Positions 34,976-42,618 of a DNA stretch of 64,000 nucleotides are shown piece after piece. The position numbers were made by a program, and so were the translations under genes. Numbering within the stretch: position 1 is the first letter of the stretch; each line of letters starts with the position of its first letter. This DNA is from JACDBE01 sp963714055. GTDB lineage: Bacteria; Actinomycetota; Acidimicrobiia; Spongiisociales; UBA5794. The notes under the pieces were generated by a model that saw nothing but the letters and a program-made list of their open reading frames with translations, did not search any database and was not told the origin of the DNA. The DNA lies in assembly GCA_963714055.1 (NCBI GenBank), contig OY970227.1:1736001-1800000 (forward strand), in the 5' to 3' direction.

Positions 34976-35974
34976 GTGCCCTCGCCTTCGACCCGACGCC
35001 TCGCCGTGCTTGCCATGGTCTCGGCGCTGCTGGCCGCCTGCGGGTCGGGGTCGGGTGAAGCCGAGCTCGAGCCGGTCACCTTCATGGCCGGCTTCGCCCC
35101 GCAGGCCAACCTGCCCTTCGTCGGGGTCTACGTGGCGGCGGCCAACGGCTACTTCGAGGATGAAGGGCTCGAGGTGACCATCGAGCACTCCGCCGGTGGC
35201 GGAGAGCACCTCCAGCTGCTCGCCTCGGGCGCCGTCGACGTCACCACCCAGGACGCCGCCGTGGTCCTCCAGCGGCGCGCCGATCCAGGGATCCCGCTGG
35301 TGGCCCTGGCGCTGCTCGGCCAGCGGGGCCAGCAGGCGTTCGTCGCCATGGCCGACTCCGGTATGGCGACCCCGGCCGACTGGGTCGGGCACCGGGTCGG
35401 GTTCAAGGGCTCCCCGCCCCCCGACCTGTTCGCCATCCTCGACGCCAGCGGTGTCTCCCCTGACGACGTGGAGCTGGTCAACGTGGGGTTCGACGTGCGG
35501 ACGTTCACCGAGGGCCAGGTGGACGTCTATCCGGTCTTCAAGTCCAACGAGCCCGACCTCATCACCGGGCTCGGGTTCGACATCGTCACCTGGGACGCCG
35601 CCGACTTCGGGGTGCCGACCCTGGGGCTCACCTATGTCGCCACCGAGGAGTCGGTGGCGGAACGGCCCGAAGTGCTCCGTGCCTTCCTGGCCGCCGCTCT
35701 CCGCGGTATCGCCTGGGCCGAGGAGAACCCGGACGAGGCCGTCGACATCGTGCTCACCCACACCGGCGCCGACGCCGACGCCGACCACCAGCGGTTCATG
35801 CTCGACACCGAGCTGGCCGACTACCGCGGCGAGGTGACCGAGGCCAACGGCGACGCCTGGCAGACGGTGGAGCAGTGGCAGGCCCTCCACGACCTCCTCG
35901 TCGAGCACGAGGCGATCGCCCGGCCCGTCGACGTGACCGAGGCGTTCACGACGGAGCTGCTGCCCGGAGGGTGA
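34976..35974 (+). CDS. NMT1/THI5-like substrate-binding lipoprotein
   Basis: A 332-residue binding protein. GTG start behind AGGAG. The signal peptide ends LLAAC near residue 21. The mature part shows FVGVYVAAANGYFEDEGLEV, GGGEHLQLLASGAVDVTTQ and DVYPVFKSNEPDLI, typical of the NMT1/THI5 fold that binds thiamin pyrimidine precursors, riboflavin or similar ligands. The pyrimidine-ligand Cys cluster of THI5 is absent. The gene ends 29 bp inside the convergent aminotransferase gene. Confidence 0.87.
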   Translation: MPSPSTRRLAVLAMVSALLAACGSGSGEAELEPVTFMAGFAPQANLPFVGVYVAAANGYFEDEGLEVTIEHSAGGGEHLQLLASGAVDVTTQDAAVVLQRRADPGIPLVALALLGQRGQQAFVAMADSGMATPADWVGHRVGFKGSPPPDLFAILDASGVSPDDVELVNVGFDVRTFTEGQVDVYPVFKSNEPDLITGLGFDIVTWDAADFGVPTLGLTYVATEESVAERPEVLRAFLAAALRGIAWAEENPDEAVDIVLTHTGADADADHQRFMLDTELADYRGEVTEANGDAWQTVEQWQALHDLLVEHEAIARPVDVTEAFTTELLPGG

Positions 35975-37133
35975 GCCGCAGCGCGCCGAGCCGGCGCACC
36001 GCCTCCGCCAGGACCTCCTCGGGCTGGCAGAAGGCGAAGCGGATCAGGGTGGCGCCGTCGCCGGGGTCGTCGTAGAACGCGCTCGGCGGGATCGCTCCCA
36101 CCCCGATCTCGGTGGTGAGATGACGGGCGAAGGATACGTCATCGGTGAACCCGAACGGGGTGTGGTCGGCGAGCACGAAGTAGGTGCCCTGGGGAGGCTG
36201 GACACCGAAGCCGGCGGCGGCGAGCCCCTCGACGAGCAGGTCTCGGCGGCGCCGGTAGCCGGCGACGAACTCGGTGAAGTACTCGGGGGGAGCCGCCAGG
36301 GCGGCCACCGCCCCGTGCTGCAGGGGGGTGGGCACGGCGAAGGTGATGAACTGGTGGGCGGCGCGCACCGCGTCGGTGAGGTGCGCCGGGCCCACCGCCC
36401 ACCCCACCTTCCAGCCGGTCAGCGAGAACGTCTTCCCCAGCGACGACAGGGTCACGGTGCGCTCCCACATCCCGGGGAGCGAGGCGATGGAGACGTGCTC
36501 GCCTTCGAACACCAGGTGCTCGTACACCTCGTCGGCGACGACGACGGCGTCGTTGGCGGCGGCCACCGAGGCCACCAGCTCGAGCTCGGCACGGTCGAAG
36601 ACGCGACCCACCGGGTTGTGCGGGGTGTTGAGCACGATCATGCGGGTGCGGGGGCCGACGACGCCGGCCAGGTCGGTCTCGTCGAGGCGGAACGCCGGCG
36701 GGCGCAGCGTCACGTGCCGTGCGGTAGCACCGGCCATGGCGATCCCAGCCGGATAGAGGTCGTAGAACGGTTCGATGAGCACCACCTCGTCGCCGGGGTC
36801 GACCATCCCGAGGAAGCTGGCCGCCAGCGCTTCGGCGCAGCCCGAGGTCACGGTGACGTTGTCGTCCGGGTCGACGGAGATCCCGGTGGCGGCGGCGAAA
36901 CGGGAGGCGATCGCCTCCCTCAACTGCGGGATGCCCGACATCGGGGCGTACTGGTTGTCGCCGCGCGCCATCGCCGCCGCCGCTGCCGCCTTGACGAATT
37001 CGGGCCCGTCGAACCCCGGGCTGCCCTGGCCCAGGTTGATGGCGCGGTGAGCGACGGCGAGGGCGGTGAACTCGGTGAAGACGGTCTCGGCGAACGACTG
37101 CCACCGCCGCGCTCGCCCCCGGATCTGTGTCAT
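35946..37133 (-). CDS. Class I/II aminotransferase
   Basis: A 395-residue PLP enzyme. Features are INLGQGSPGFDGPEFV, GDNQYAPMSGIPQLREAI, TSGCAEALA, NTPHNPVGRVFD and the PLP lysine in SLGKTFSLTGWKVGW, with Arg in RFAFC. It resembles methionine/kynurenine-type transaminases (YbdL, KAT) and N-succinyl-DAP aminotransferase; sequence alone does not decide. Its last 29 bp overlap the end of the binding-protein gene on the other strand. Confidence 0.87.
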   Translation of the reverse strand: MTQIRGRARRWQSFAETVFTEFTALAVAHRAINLGQGSPGFDGPEFVKAAAAAAMARGDNQYAPMSGIPQLREAIASRFAAATGISVDPDDNVTVTSGCAEALAASFLGMVDPGDEVVLIEPFYDLYPAGIAMAGATARHVTLRPPAFRLDETDLAGVVGPRTRMIVLNTPHNPVGRVFDRAELELVASVAAANDAVVVADEVYEHLVFEGEHVSIASLPGMWERTVTLSSLGKTFSLTGWKVGWAVGPAHLTDAVRAAHQFITFAVPTPLQHGAVAALAAPPEYFTEFVAGYRRRRDLLVEGLAAAGFGVQPPQGTYFVLADHTPFGFTDDVSFARHLTTEIGVGAIPPSAFYDDPGDGATLIRFAFCQPEEVLAEAVRRLGALRLTLRAAAPS

Positions 37134-37214
37134 GGCGGCACTCTACGAGCGCGGTAGGCGTCGCCACCCGCAACCGCCTAGGTTGGCCGGCCGACAACAC
37201 ATGGAGACCACATC

Positions 37215-37943
37215 GTGACCGAGAGCCAGCCGCCGCTGGAGCCGCTCCCCGAGGACTGGGAGCGGGCCCTGGTGGTGGTCGCCCACCCAGACGACATCGA
37301 GTATGGCGCGGCAGCCGCCGTCGCCCGCTGGACCGGTCAGGGCAAGCGGGTCGCCTACTGCCTGGTGACCAGCGGCGAGGCCGGAATGGACGCCCTCCCG
37401 CCGGCCGAGGCCGGGCCGCTACGGGAGCAGGAGCAACGGCGGGCGGCGGCGATCGTCGGGGTCGACGAGGTCGAGTTCCTCGGCCATCCGGACGGGACCA
37501 TCGAGTACGGGCTGGCACTCCGGCGCGACATCGCATGGGCCATCCGCCGGCACCGGCCCGACATCGTCATCACCGCCAACTTCCGCGACTCGTTCGGCCC
37601 CGGGATGCTCAACCAGGCCGACCACATCGCCACCGGCCGGGCAGTGCTCGACGCCGCCCGTGACGCCGGGAACCGATGGGTGTTCCCGGAACGCGCGGAC
37701 CCGTGGAACAGGGTGCAGGCGGTGTGGGCGGCCGGGTCCCCCGAGGCCGGGCACGGGGTCGACACCACCGACACCTTCGACCTCGGGATCGCCTCGCTGC
37801 AGGCACACGAGGCATACCTGGCCGGCCTCGAAGGGCATCCGGACGTCGCCGAGTTCCTCGCCGGATGGGCCCGGTTGGCCGGTGACCGCCTGGGCTGCAC
37901 CTACGCCGCCTCTTTCGAGGTCTACCCCATCAGGCTCTTGTAA
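37215..37943 (+). CDS. PIG-L/LmbE-family deacetylase
   Basis: A 242-residue zinc hydrolase. The metal motif is VVAHPDDIEYG (residues about 21-31) and the third ligand His is in NQADHIATG. The family includes MshB and Mca, enzymes of mycothiol metabolism and detoxification, plus GlcNAc-PI deacetylases. The gene is too general to assign to one of these. The GTG start has GGAGA eight bases upstream. A short inverted repeat (AACAGC/GCTGTT, 37942-37966) follows the stop. Confidence 0.83.
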   Translation: MTESQPPLEPLPEDWERALVVVAHPDDIEYGAAAAVARWTGQGKRVAYCLVTSGEAGMDALPPAEAGPLREQEQRRAAAIVGVDEVEFLGHPDGTIEYGLALRRDIAWAIRRHRPDIVITANFRDSFGPGMLNQADHIATGRAVLDAARDAGNRWVFPERADPWNRVQAVWAAGSPEAGHGVDTTDTFDLGIASLQAHEAYLAGLEGHPDVAEFLAGWARLAGDRLGCTYAASFEVYPIRLL

Positions 37944-37982
37944 CAGCCGACGTGTAAGAAGCTGTTGCGAGTGATGGCCCCC

Positions 37983-38007
37983 CACCCCACCCGGGGTGGG
38001 GTATGCT
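37983..38007. promoter_or_regulatory. CsoR-type operator and -10 box before csoR
   Basis: CCCCACCCGGGGTGGGG at 37985-38001 is the G/C-rich inverted repeat known as the CsoR operator, directly joined to GTATGCT. A -10 box TATGCT (38002-38007) lies 12 bases before the ATG, so the messenger would be leaderless or nearly so. Repressor binding would block the promoter until Cu(I) is present. Confidence 0.75.
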
Positions 38008-38018
38008 AGAGTGGCGGC

Positions 38019-38318
38019 ATGAAACAGGATCACAAGCAGGTGTTGCTGGGCCGTCTGAAGACCGTGCGCGGTCATGTCGACGCCGTGATCACCATGGTCG
38101 AGGACGAGCGTTACTGCCCGGAGATCATGAAACAGGTCTCGGCGCTCCAGGGATCCCTGGAGAAGGCCAACCGGCTCCTCCTGCAGAACCATCTCGAGAC
38201 CTGTGTCGTCACCGCCGTCGAGGAGGGTCGGGCTGCCGACATCGTCGACGAGCTGATGGAGACGCTCCGCTACACGCCGGTCGTCACCGGGCCGATCGAA
38301 GAGGAAGCAACCGTATGA
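38019..38318 (+). CDS. csoR: Copper-sensing repressor CsoR
   Basis: A 99-residue all-helical DUF156 regulator. The Cu(I) ligands are in place: Cys33 in ERYCPEI, His58 and Cys62 in QNHLETC. Length and motif order are as in mycobacterial CsoR. The operator and -10 box lie just upstream, so it controls itself, copZ and copA. The stop overlaps the copZ start (ATGA). Confidence 0.92.
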   Translation: MKQDHKQVLLGRLKTVRGHVDAVITMVEDERYCPEIMKQVSALQGSLEKANRLLLQNHLETCVVTAVEEGRAADIVDELMETLRYTPVVTGPIEEEATV

Positions 38319-38524
38319 CCGAGCTCACGCTGTCCGTGCCCGACATCTCCTGCGGGCACTGCAAGTCGTCCATCGAAGGGGCGGTCGCCACCGTGTCGGG
38401 TGTGTCCGGCGTCGAGGTCCACATCGACGAGCGCACCGTCGACGTCGCCTTCGACGACGGCACCGTCGCCCTGGCCGCCATCGTCGAGGCGATCGAAGCC
38501 CAGGGCTACGCCGTAGCCGGCTGA
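38315..38524 (+). CDS. copZ: Copper chaperone CopZ (HMA domain)
   Basis: A 69-residue heavy-metal-associated domain with the metal site ISCGHCKSS (Cys13, Cys16) and the normal beta-alpha-beta-beta-alpha-beta order. It delivers Cu(I) to the adjacent P-type ATPase. Translation is coupled to csoR by an ATGA overlap, and copA follows after 15 bp. Confidence 0.92.
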   Translation: MTELTLSVPDISCGHCKSSIEGAVATVSGVSGVEVHIDERTVDVAFDDGTVALAAIVEAIEAQGYAVAG

Positions 38525-38539
38525 CACCCCCCTTCCAGC

Positions 38540-40713
38540 ATGGCCACGAGCCAGAGTGTGACCTTCGACGTCGACGGGATGACCTGCGCCTCCTGCGCGG
38601 TCCGGATCGAGCGCGTCCTCGGTCGCCAGCCCGGGGTGGACGAGGCGGTGGTCAGCTTCCCCGCCCAGGAGGCGCGGGTGCGCGCCACCGCCGCCGTCGA
38701 CGTCGATGCCCTCGAAGCAGGCGGTCGCCCGCATCGGGTACACGATCCATGCCGTCGACCCGGGCGAGGAGCGGGTCGCCCCAACGGTCCGCCACGCCCG
38801 GGAGGCGACCGCCCAGCGGGGCAGGTTGATCGGGGCGGCCCTGCTCACCCTGCCGGTGGTGCTCCTCGGGATGTTCGGGCCGGAGAGCATGGATCCAGAC
38901 CGCCGGCTGGTCGGAGTGGGCCCAGCTCCTGCTCACCGCACCGGTCGTGTTCTGGTACGGGCTCCAGTTCCACCGCAACGCCTGGCTGCGGCTGCGCGCC
39001 GGCGGGGCGGGAATGGACACGCTGATCTCGGTGGGGACGCTGGCCGCCTTCGGCTACTCCGTGTGGGCGATGCTCACCGGCAACCACGTGTTCTTCGAGA
39101 CGGCGGCGGTCATCATCACCCTCATCCTGGCCGGCCGCTACTTGGAGGCGAGGGCCAAGGGACAGGCGTCGGCGGCGGTGACCCGCCTGCTCGAGCTGGG
39201 CGCCAAACAGGCCCGGGTTCGCCGCGGCGACCAGCTGGTGATGGTCGACCCGCTCACCCTTGCCCCCGGGGACAGGGTGGTCGTGCTCGCCGGCGAGAAG
39301 ATCCCCGCCGACGGCCGCGTCGTCACCGGCACCTCCTCGGTGGACGAGAGCATGCTCACCGGAGAATCGGCGGCGGCGACCCACGGCCCCGACGACACCG
39401 TCTACGGCGCCACCGTGAACCAAGAGGGCAGCCTCGAGATCGAGGTGACCGGGGTAGGCCCGAACACAATGCTGGCCCAGATCGTCCGCATGGTGGAGGA
39501 CGCCCAGGCGAGCAAGGCGCCGATCCAGGACCTCGCCGATCGGGTCTCCGGGGTGTTCGTCCCCGTGGTGATCGCCGTCGCCGTCGTGGTGCTGGTGGGC
39601 TGGCTGGTGGCCGGCGCCGGCACACCCGAGGCCGTCCGTAACGCGGTGGCGGTCCTGATCATCGCCTGCCCGTGCGCCCTGGGGCTGGCTACGCCGACCG
39701 CCATCATGGTCGGGTCCGGAAGGGGCGCCGAGATCGGGATCCTGTTCAAGGACGCCGCCGTCTTCGAGCGATCCGCCGACGTCGACGTCGTGGTCTTCGA
39801 CAAGACCGGGACGCTGACCCGGGGTGCGATGACCCTGGCCGACCTCGTGGTCGACGGCGACGAGCACCGGTTTCTCCGGCTGGTGGGCAGCGTCGAGGCG
39901 GCCAGCTCGCACCCGATCGGCAAGGCGGTGGCGCTCGGGGCCGAGGAGCGCGGCGTCGACCTGAGCACCGACGTGCTGACGGAGACCATCCCAGGTCGCG
40001 GCGTGGTCGGCGTGGTCGACGGGACGACGGTCGTGGTAGGCAACGCCAAGCTGCTCGCCGACCGCGGGCTGGCGGTGCCAGATCTGCTCGCCAGTGCCGC
40101 CGCCCGCTTCGAGGCCAAGGGACACACCGCCGCCCTGGCCGGCTGGGACGGGATGGCCCGCGGTGCCCTGGCGGTCGCCGACACGGTGCGTCCCACCTCG
40201 GCAGCAGCCGTGACGAGCCTGGAGCGGGCCGGGATCTCCACCGCCCTGCTCACCGGCGACAACCGGCGCACCGCCGAGGCGATCGCCTCCCAGGTGGGGA
40301 TCGGTGTCGTCGTCGCCGAGGTGATGCCGGGCGAAAAGGCCGCCGAGATCGACCGGCTGCAGACCGCCGGGCGCACCGTGGCCTTCGTCGGCGACGGCAT
40401 CAACGACGCCCCGGCGCTGACCGCCGCCGCCCTGGGGATCGCCGTCGGCACCGGCACCGACATCGCCATCGAGTCCGGCGACATCGTGCTCATGTCCGGC
40501 GACCCCGCCCTGGTCCCCACCTCGGTCGAGCTGGCCCGGGCCACCTTCCGCACCATCCGGCAGAACCTGTTCTGGGCGTTCGCCTACAACACGGCAGCCA
40601 TCCCGCTGGCGGCAGCCGGACTCCTCGACCCGATGATCGCCGCCGGCGCCATGGCGCTCTCCAGCGTCTCGGTGGTGGCCAACTCGTTGCGACTCCGCCG
40701 CTTCGCCCGCTGA
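38540..40713 (+). CDS. copA: Copper-exporting P1B-type ATPase, two +1 frameshifts
   Basis: All parts of CopA are present across three frames: HMA domain with GMTCASC, CPC motif in IIACPCALGLATP, DKTGT phosphorylation site, SSHPIG, and GDGINDAP. Dropping one base within 38717-38720 (GAA-GCA-G-GCG) and one at 38891-38892 (ATG-G-ATC) gives a continuous protein of about 723 residues, a normal CopA length. The 724-codon span has no other damage. Both shifts have the same sign as those in six other loci. It ends the csoR-copZ-copA operon. Confidence 0.85.
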
Positions 40714-40782
40714 CCGCCGGCTCGCCCGGCGGCGATCGCCCAGGTCGGCCCTTCCCCCGGGCCACCGGTACCGTGGGCTTCT

Positions 40783-41625
40783 GTGACAGAGTTCATCGAC
40801 CTGCACTGCCACCCGCCGGTGCGGGAGTATCTCGAGGGGCCGTTCGCCCCGTACCTCGGCCGCATCGAGGAGATCTTCCGGCGGCCGATGCGGGTGATGG
40901 AGCCCGAGGAGCTGGCGGACTTCTATCGCGCCGCCGGCGGTAGAGCGGTACTGCTCGGTTGGGACGCCGAGACCGCCACCGGGTTGCCGCCGTTCACCAG
41001 CGCCCAGGTAGCCGCCCTGGTCGCCGTCGCCCCCGAGGTCTTCATCGGGTTCGGTGGGGTCGACCCGCACAAGCCCGAGGCCATCGTTTCCGTCGACACC
41101 GCCGCCGACCTGGGGATGGTCGGGCTCAAGTTCCACCCGTCGGTGCAGCGGTTCGACCCGGCCGACCCGAGCCATGACGCCGTGTTCGCCCGTGCCGAGG
41201 AGCGGAGTCTGGTGTGCCTGTTCCATACCGGGTACACCGCGCTCGGGTCGGGGATGCCCGGTGGAGCGGGGGTCGAGACGTCGTACGCCAACCCGATGCG
41301 ACTCGACAGCCTGGCGGCCCGCCACCCCGAGCTGCGGATCATCGCCGCCCACCCGTCCTGGCCGTGGCAGGCCGAGGCGATCGCAACGGCGCGCCACAAG
41401 CCGTCGGTGTGGCTGGAGCTCTCGGGGTGGTCGCCCCGCCTGTTTCCGCCAGACCTGGTGGAGGCGGTCGCCGGCGAGCTCAGCCACCGATCGCTGTTCG
41501 GGTCCGACTTCCCGTTCATCACCCCGCAGAAGTGGATCGGCGACTGGGAGCGCCTCGGCCTGTCCGCCGAGGTCACCCGACGCGTCCTCCACGACAACGC
41601 CGAAGCCCTTCTCGGCCTGTCGTAG
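40783..41625 (+). CDS. Amidohydrolase_2-family metal hydrolase/decarboxylase-like
   Basis: A 280-residue TIM-barrel protein. Metal motifs are FIDLHCHPP at the start, KFHPSVQRFDP, LFHTGYTALG, AAHPSWPWQ and LFGSDFPFI, the order of the Amidohydrolase_2 family (decarboxylases of aromatic acids and related hydrolases). The substrate is unknown. The GTG start has no good ribosome-binding site. The PAC2 gene follows after 29 bp. Confidence 0.82.
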   Translation: MTEFIDLHCHPPVREYLEGPFAPYLGRIEEIFRRPMRVMEPEELADFYRAAGGRAVLLGWDAETATGLPPFTSAQVAALVAVAPEVFIGFGGVDPHKPEAIVSVDTAADLGMVGLKFHPSVQRFDPADPSHDAVFARAEERSLVCLFHTGYTALGSGMPGGAGVETSYANPMRLDSLAARHPELRIIAAHPSWPWQAEAIATARHKPSVWLELSGWSPRLFPPDLVEAVAGELSHRSLFGSDFPFITPQKWIGDWERLGLSAEVTRRVLHDNAEALLGLS

Positions 41626-41654
41626 GAGTTGTCCGGGAGTACCCTGGAGAGGCC

Positions 41655-42509
41655 ATGGATGTCATCAGGAGGTTCTCCAAGCCGGTGCTGCGCCGGCCCC
41701 GAGCGGTGATCTCGTTCGAGGGCTGGAACGACGCCGGGGAGGCGGCGAGCGGCGCCGCCGAGTACCTGCTGGCGTCGTCGCGGTCGACCGAGCCGTTCGC
41801 CGTCATCGACCCGGAGGAGTTCTACGACTTCCAGGTGCGGCGCCCCCAGGTGGCCATCGATGGCGGCGGCACCCGCAGCCTCACCTGGCCGATGACCCGG
41901 TTCTATGCGCTCGACATGGCGTCCGGCGACGGCGATCTGGTGGTGGTGCTGGGCGAGGAGCCCAGCTTCCGGTGGCGCACCTACGCCCGCTACCTCACCC
42001 AGGTGCTCACCGAGGTCGACGTCGAGGTCGTCGTCCTGCTCGGCGCCTTCGCCGGACAGGTCGCCCACACCCGGCCGGTCCCGGTCATCGGCGTGGCCAC
42101 CGACCCGGCGCTGGTCGACCGGCACAAGCTGCTCCACTCGACGTACGAAGGGCCGACCGGCATCCTGGCCGTCCTTCAGGAGGCATGCCGGGAGGTCGGC
42201 CTGCCGGCCATCAGCCTCTGGGCGGCGGCGCCCCACTACCTGGCGTCGAACCCCAACCCGAAGGCGTCACTGGCGCTGGCGTCGAAGACCGCCGAGATCC
42301 TGGGCTTCGACCTCGACACCACCAGCCTCCGCTCCACCACGGACGAGTTCGAGCGACAGGTCGCCGAAGCCATGGAGTCGTCCGGTGAGCTGGCCGAGTA
42401 CGTGGCCGACCTGGAGAGCGACCTCGACAGCGGGATCGACGCCGTCGACCCACAGGCCGGGGCCGATCTGGTCGGAGAGATCGAGTCCTTCCTGCGCAAC
42501 CAGGACTAG
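41655..42509 (+). CDS. PAC2-family protein
   Basis: A 284-residue protein of the proteasome-assembly-chaperone 2 family, common in actinobacteria. Segments: VISFEGWNDAGEAASGAAEYL near residue 18, VVLLGAFAGQVAHTRPV and LWAAAPHYLASNPNPKASLAL. The ATG is at 41655 behind GGAGAGG. Members are thought to form a chaperone-like fold; the bacterial role is not settled. A family A repeat follows. Confidence 0.88.
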   Translation: MDVIRRFSKPVLRRPRAVISFEGWNDAGEAASGAAEYLLASSRSTEPFAVIDPEEFYDFQVRRPQVAIDGGGTRSLTWPMTRFYALDMASGDGDLVVVLGEEPSFRWRTYARYLTQVLTEVDVEVVVLLGAFAGQVAHTRPVPVIGVATDPALVDRHKLLHSTYEGPTGILAVLQEACREVGLPAISLWAAAPHYLASNPNPKASLALASKTAEILGFDLDTTSLRSTTDEFERQVAEAMESSGELAEYVADLESDLDSGIDAVDPQAGADLVGEIESFLRNQD

Positions 42510-42578
42510 TCGTGACATGCCCGGGCCGACCTCGCCGGCACAACTCGCCATGACACAAGCGGCGAACAGGAGCCGGTC

Positions 42579-42618
42579 GGCCCTCCTCCGCAGATGGGGC
42601 CCCTACCCCATCGCGGCC
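42579..42618. repeat. Palindromic repeat family A, inverted copy
   Basis: On the minus strand it reads GGCCGCGATGGGGTAGGGG, then CCCCATCTGCGGAGGAGGGCC, matching the first hairpin and linker of the array at 26978. It overlaps the last codons and the stop (TAG at 42603-42605) of the CoxL-like gene, so those codons come from the repeat. Confidence 0.8.

Noticed and set aside
38845..41592. A 915-codon open frame on the minus strand opposite copA
   Set aside because: Shadow of copA and the amidohydrolase; composition is typical of antisense high-GC frames.
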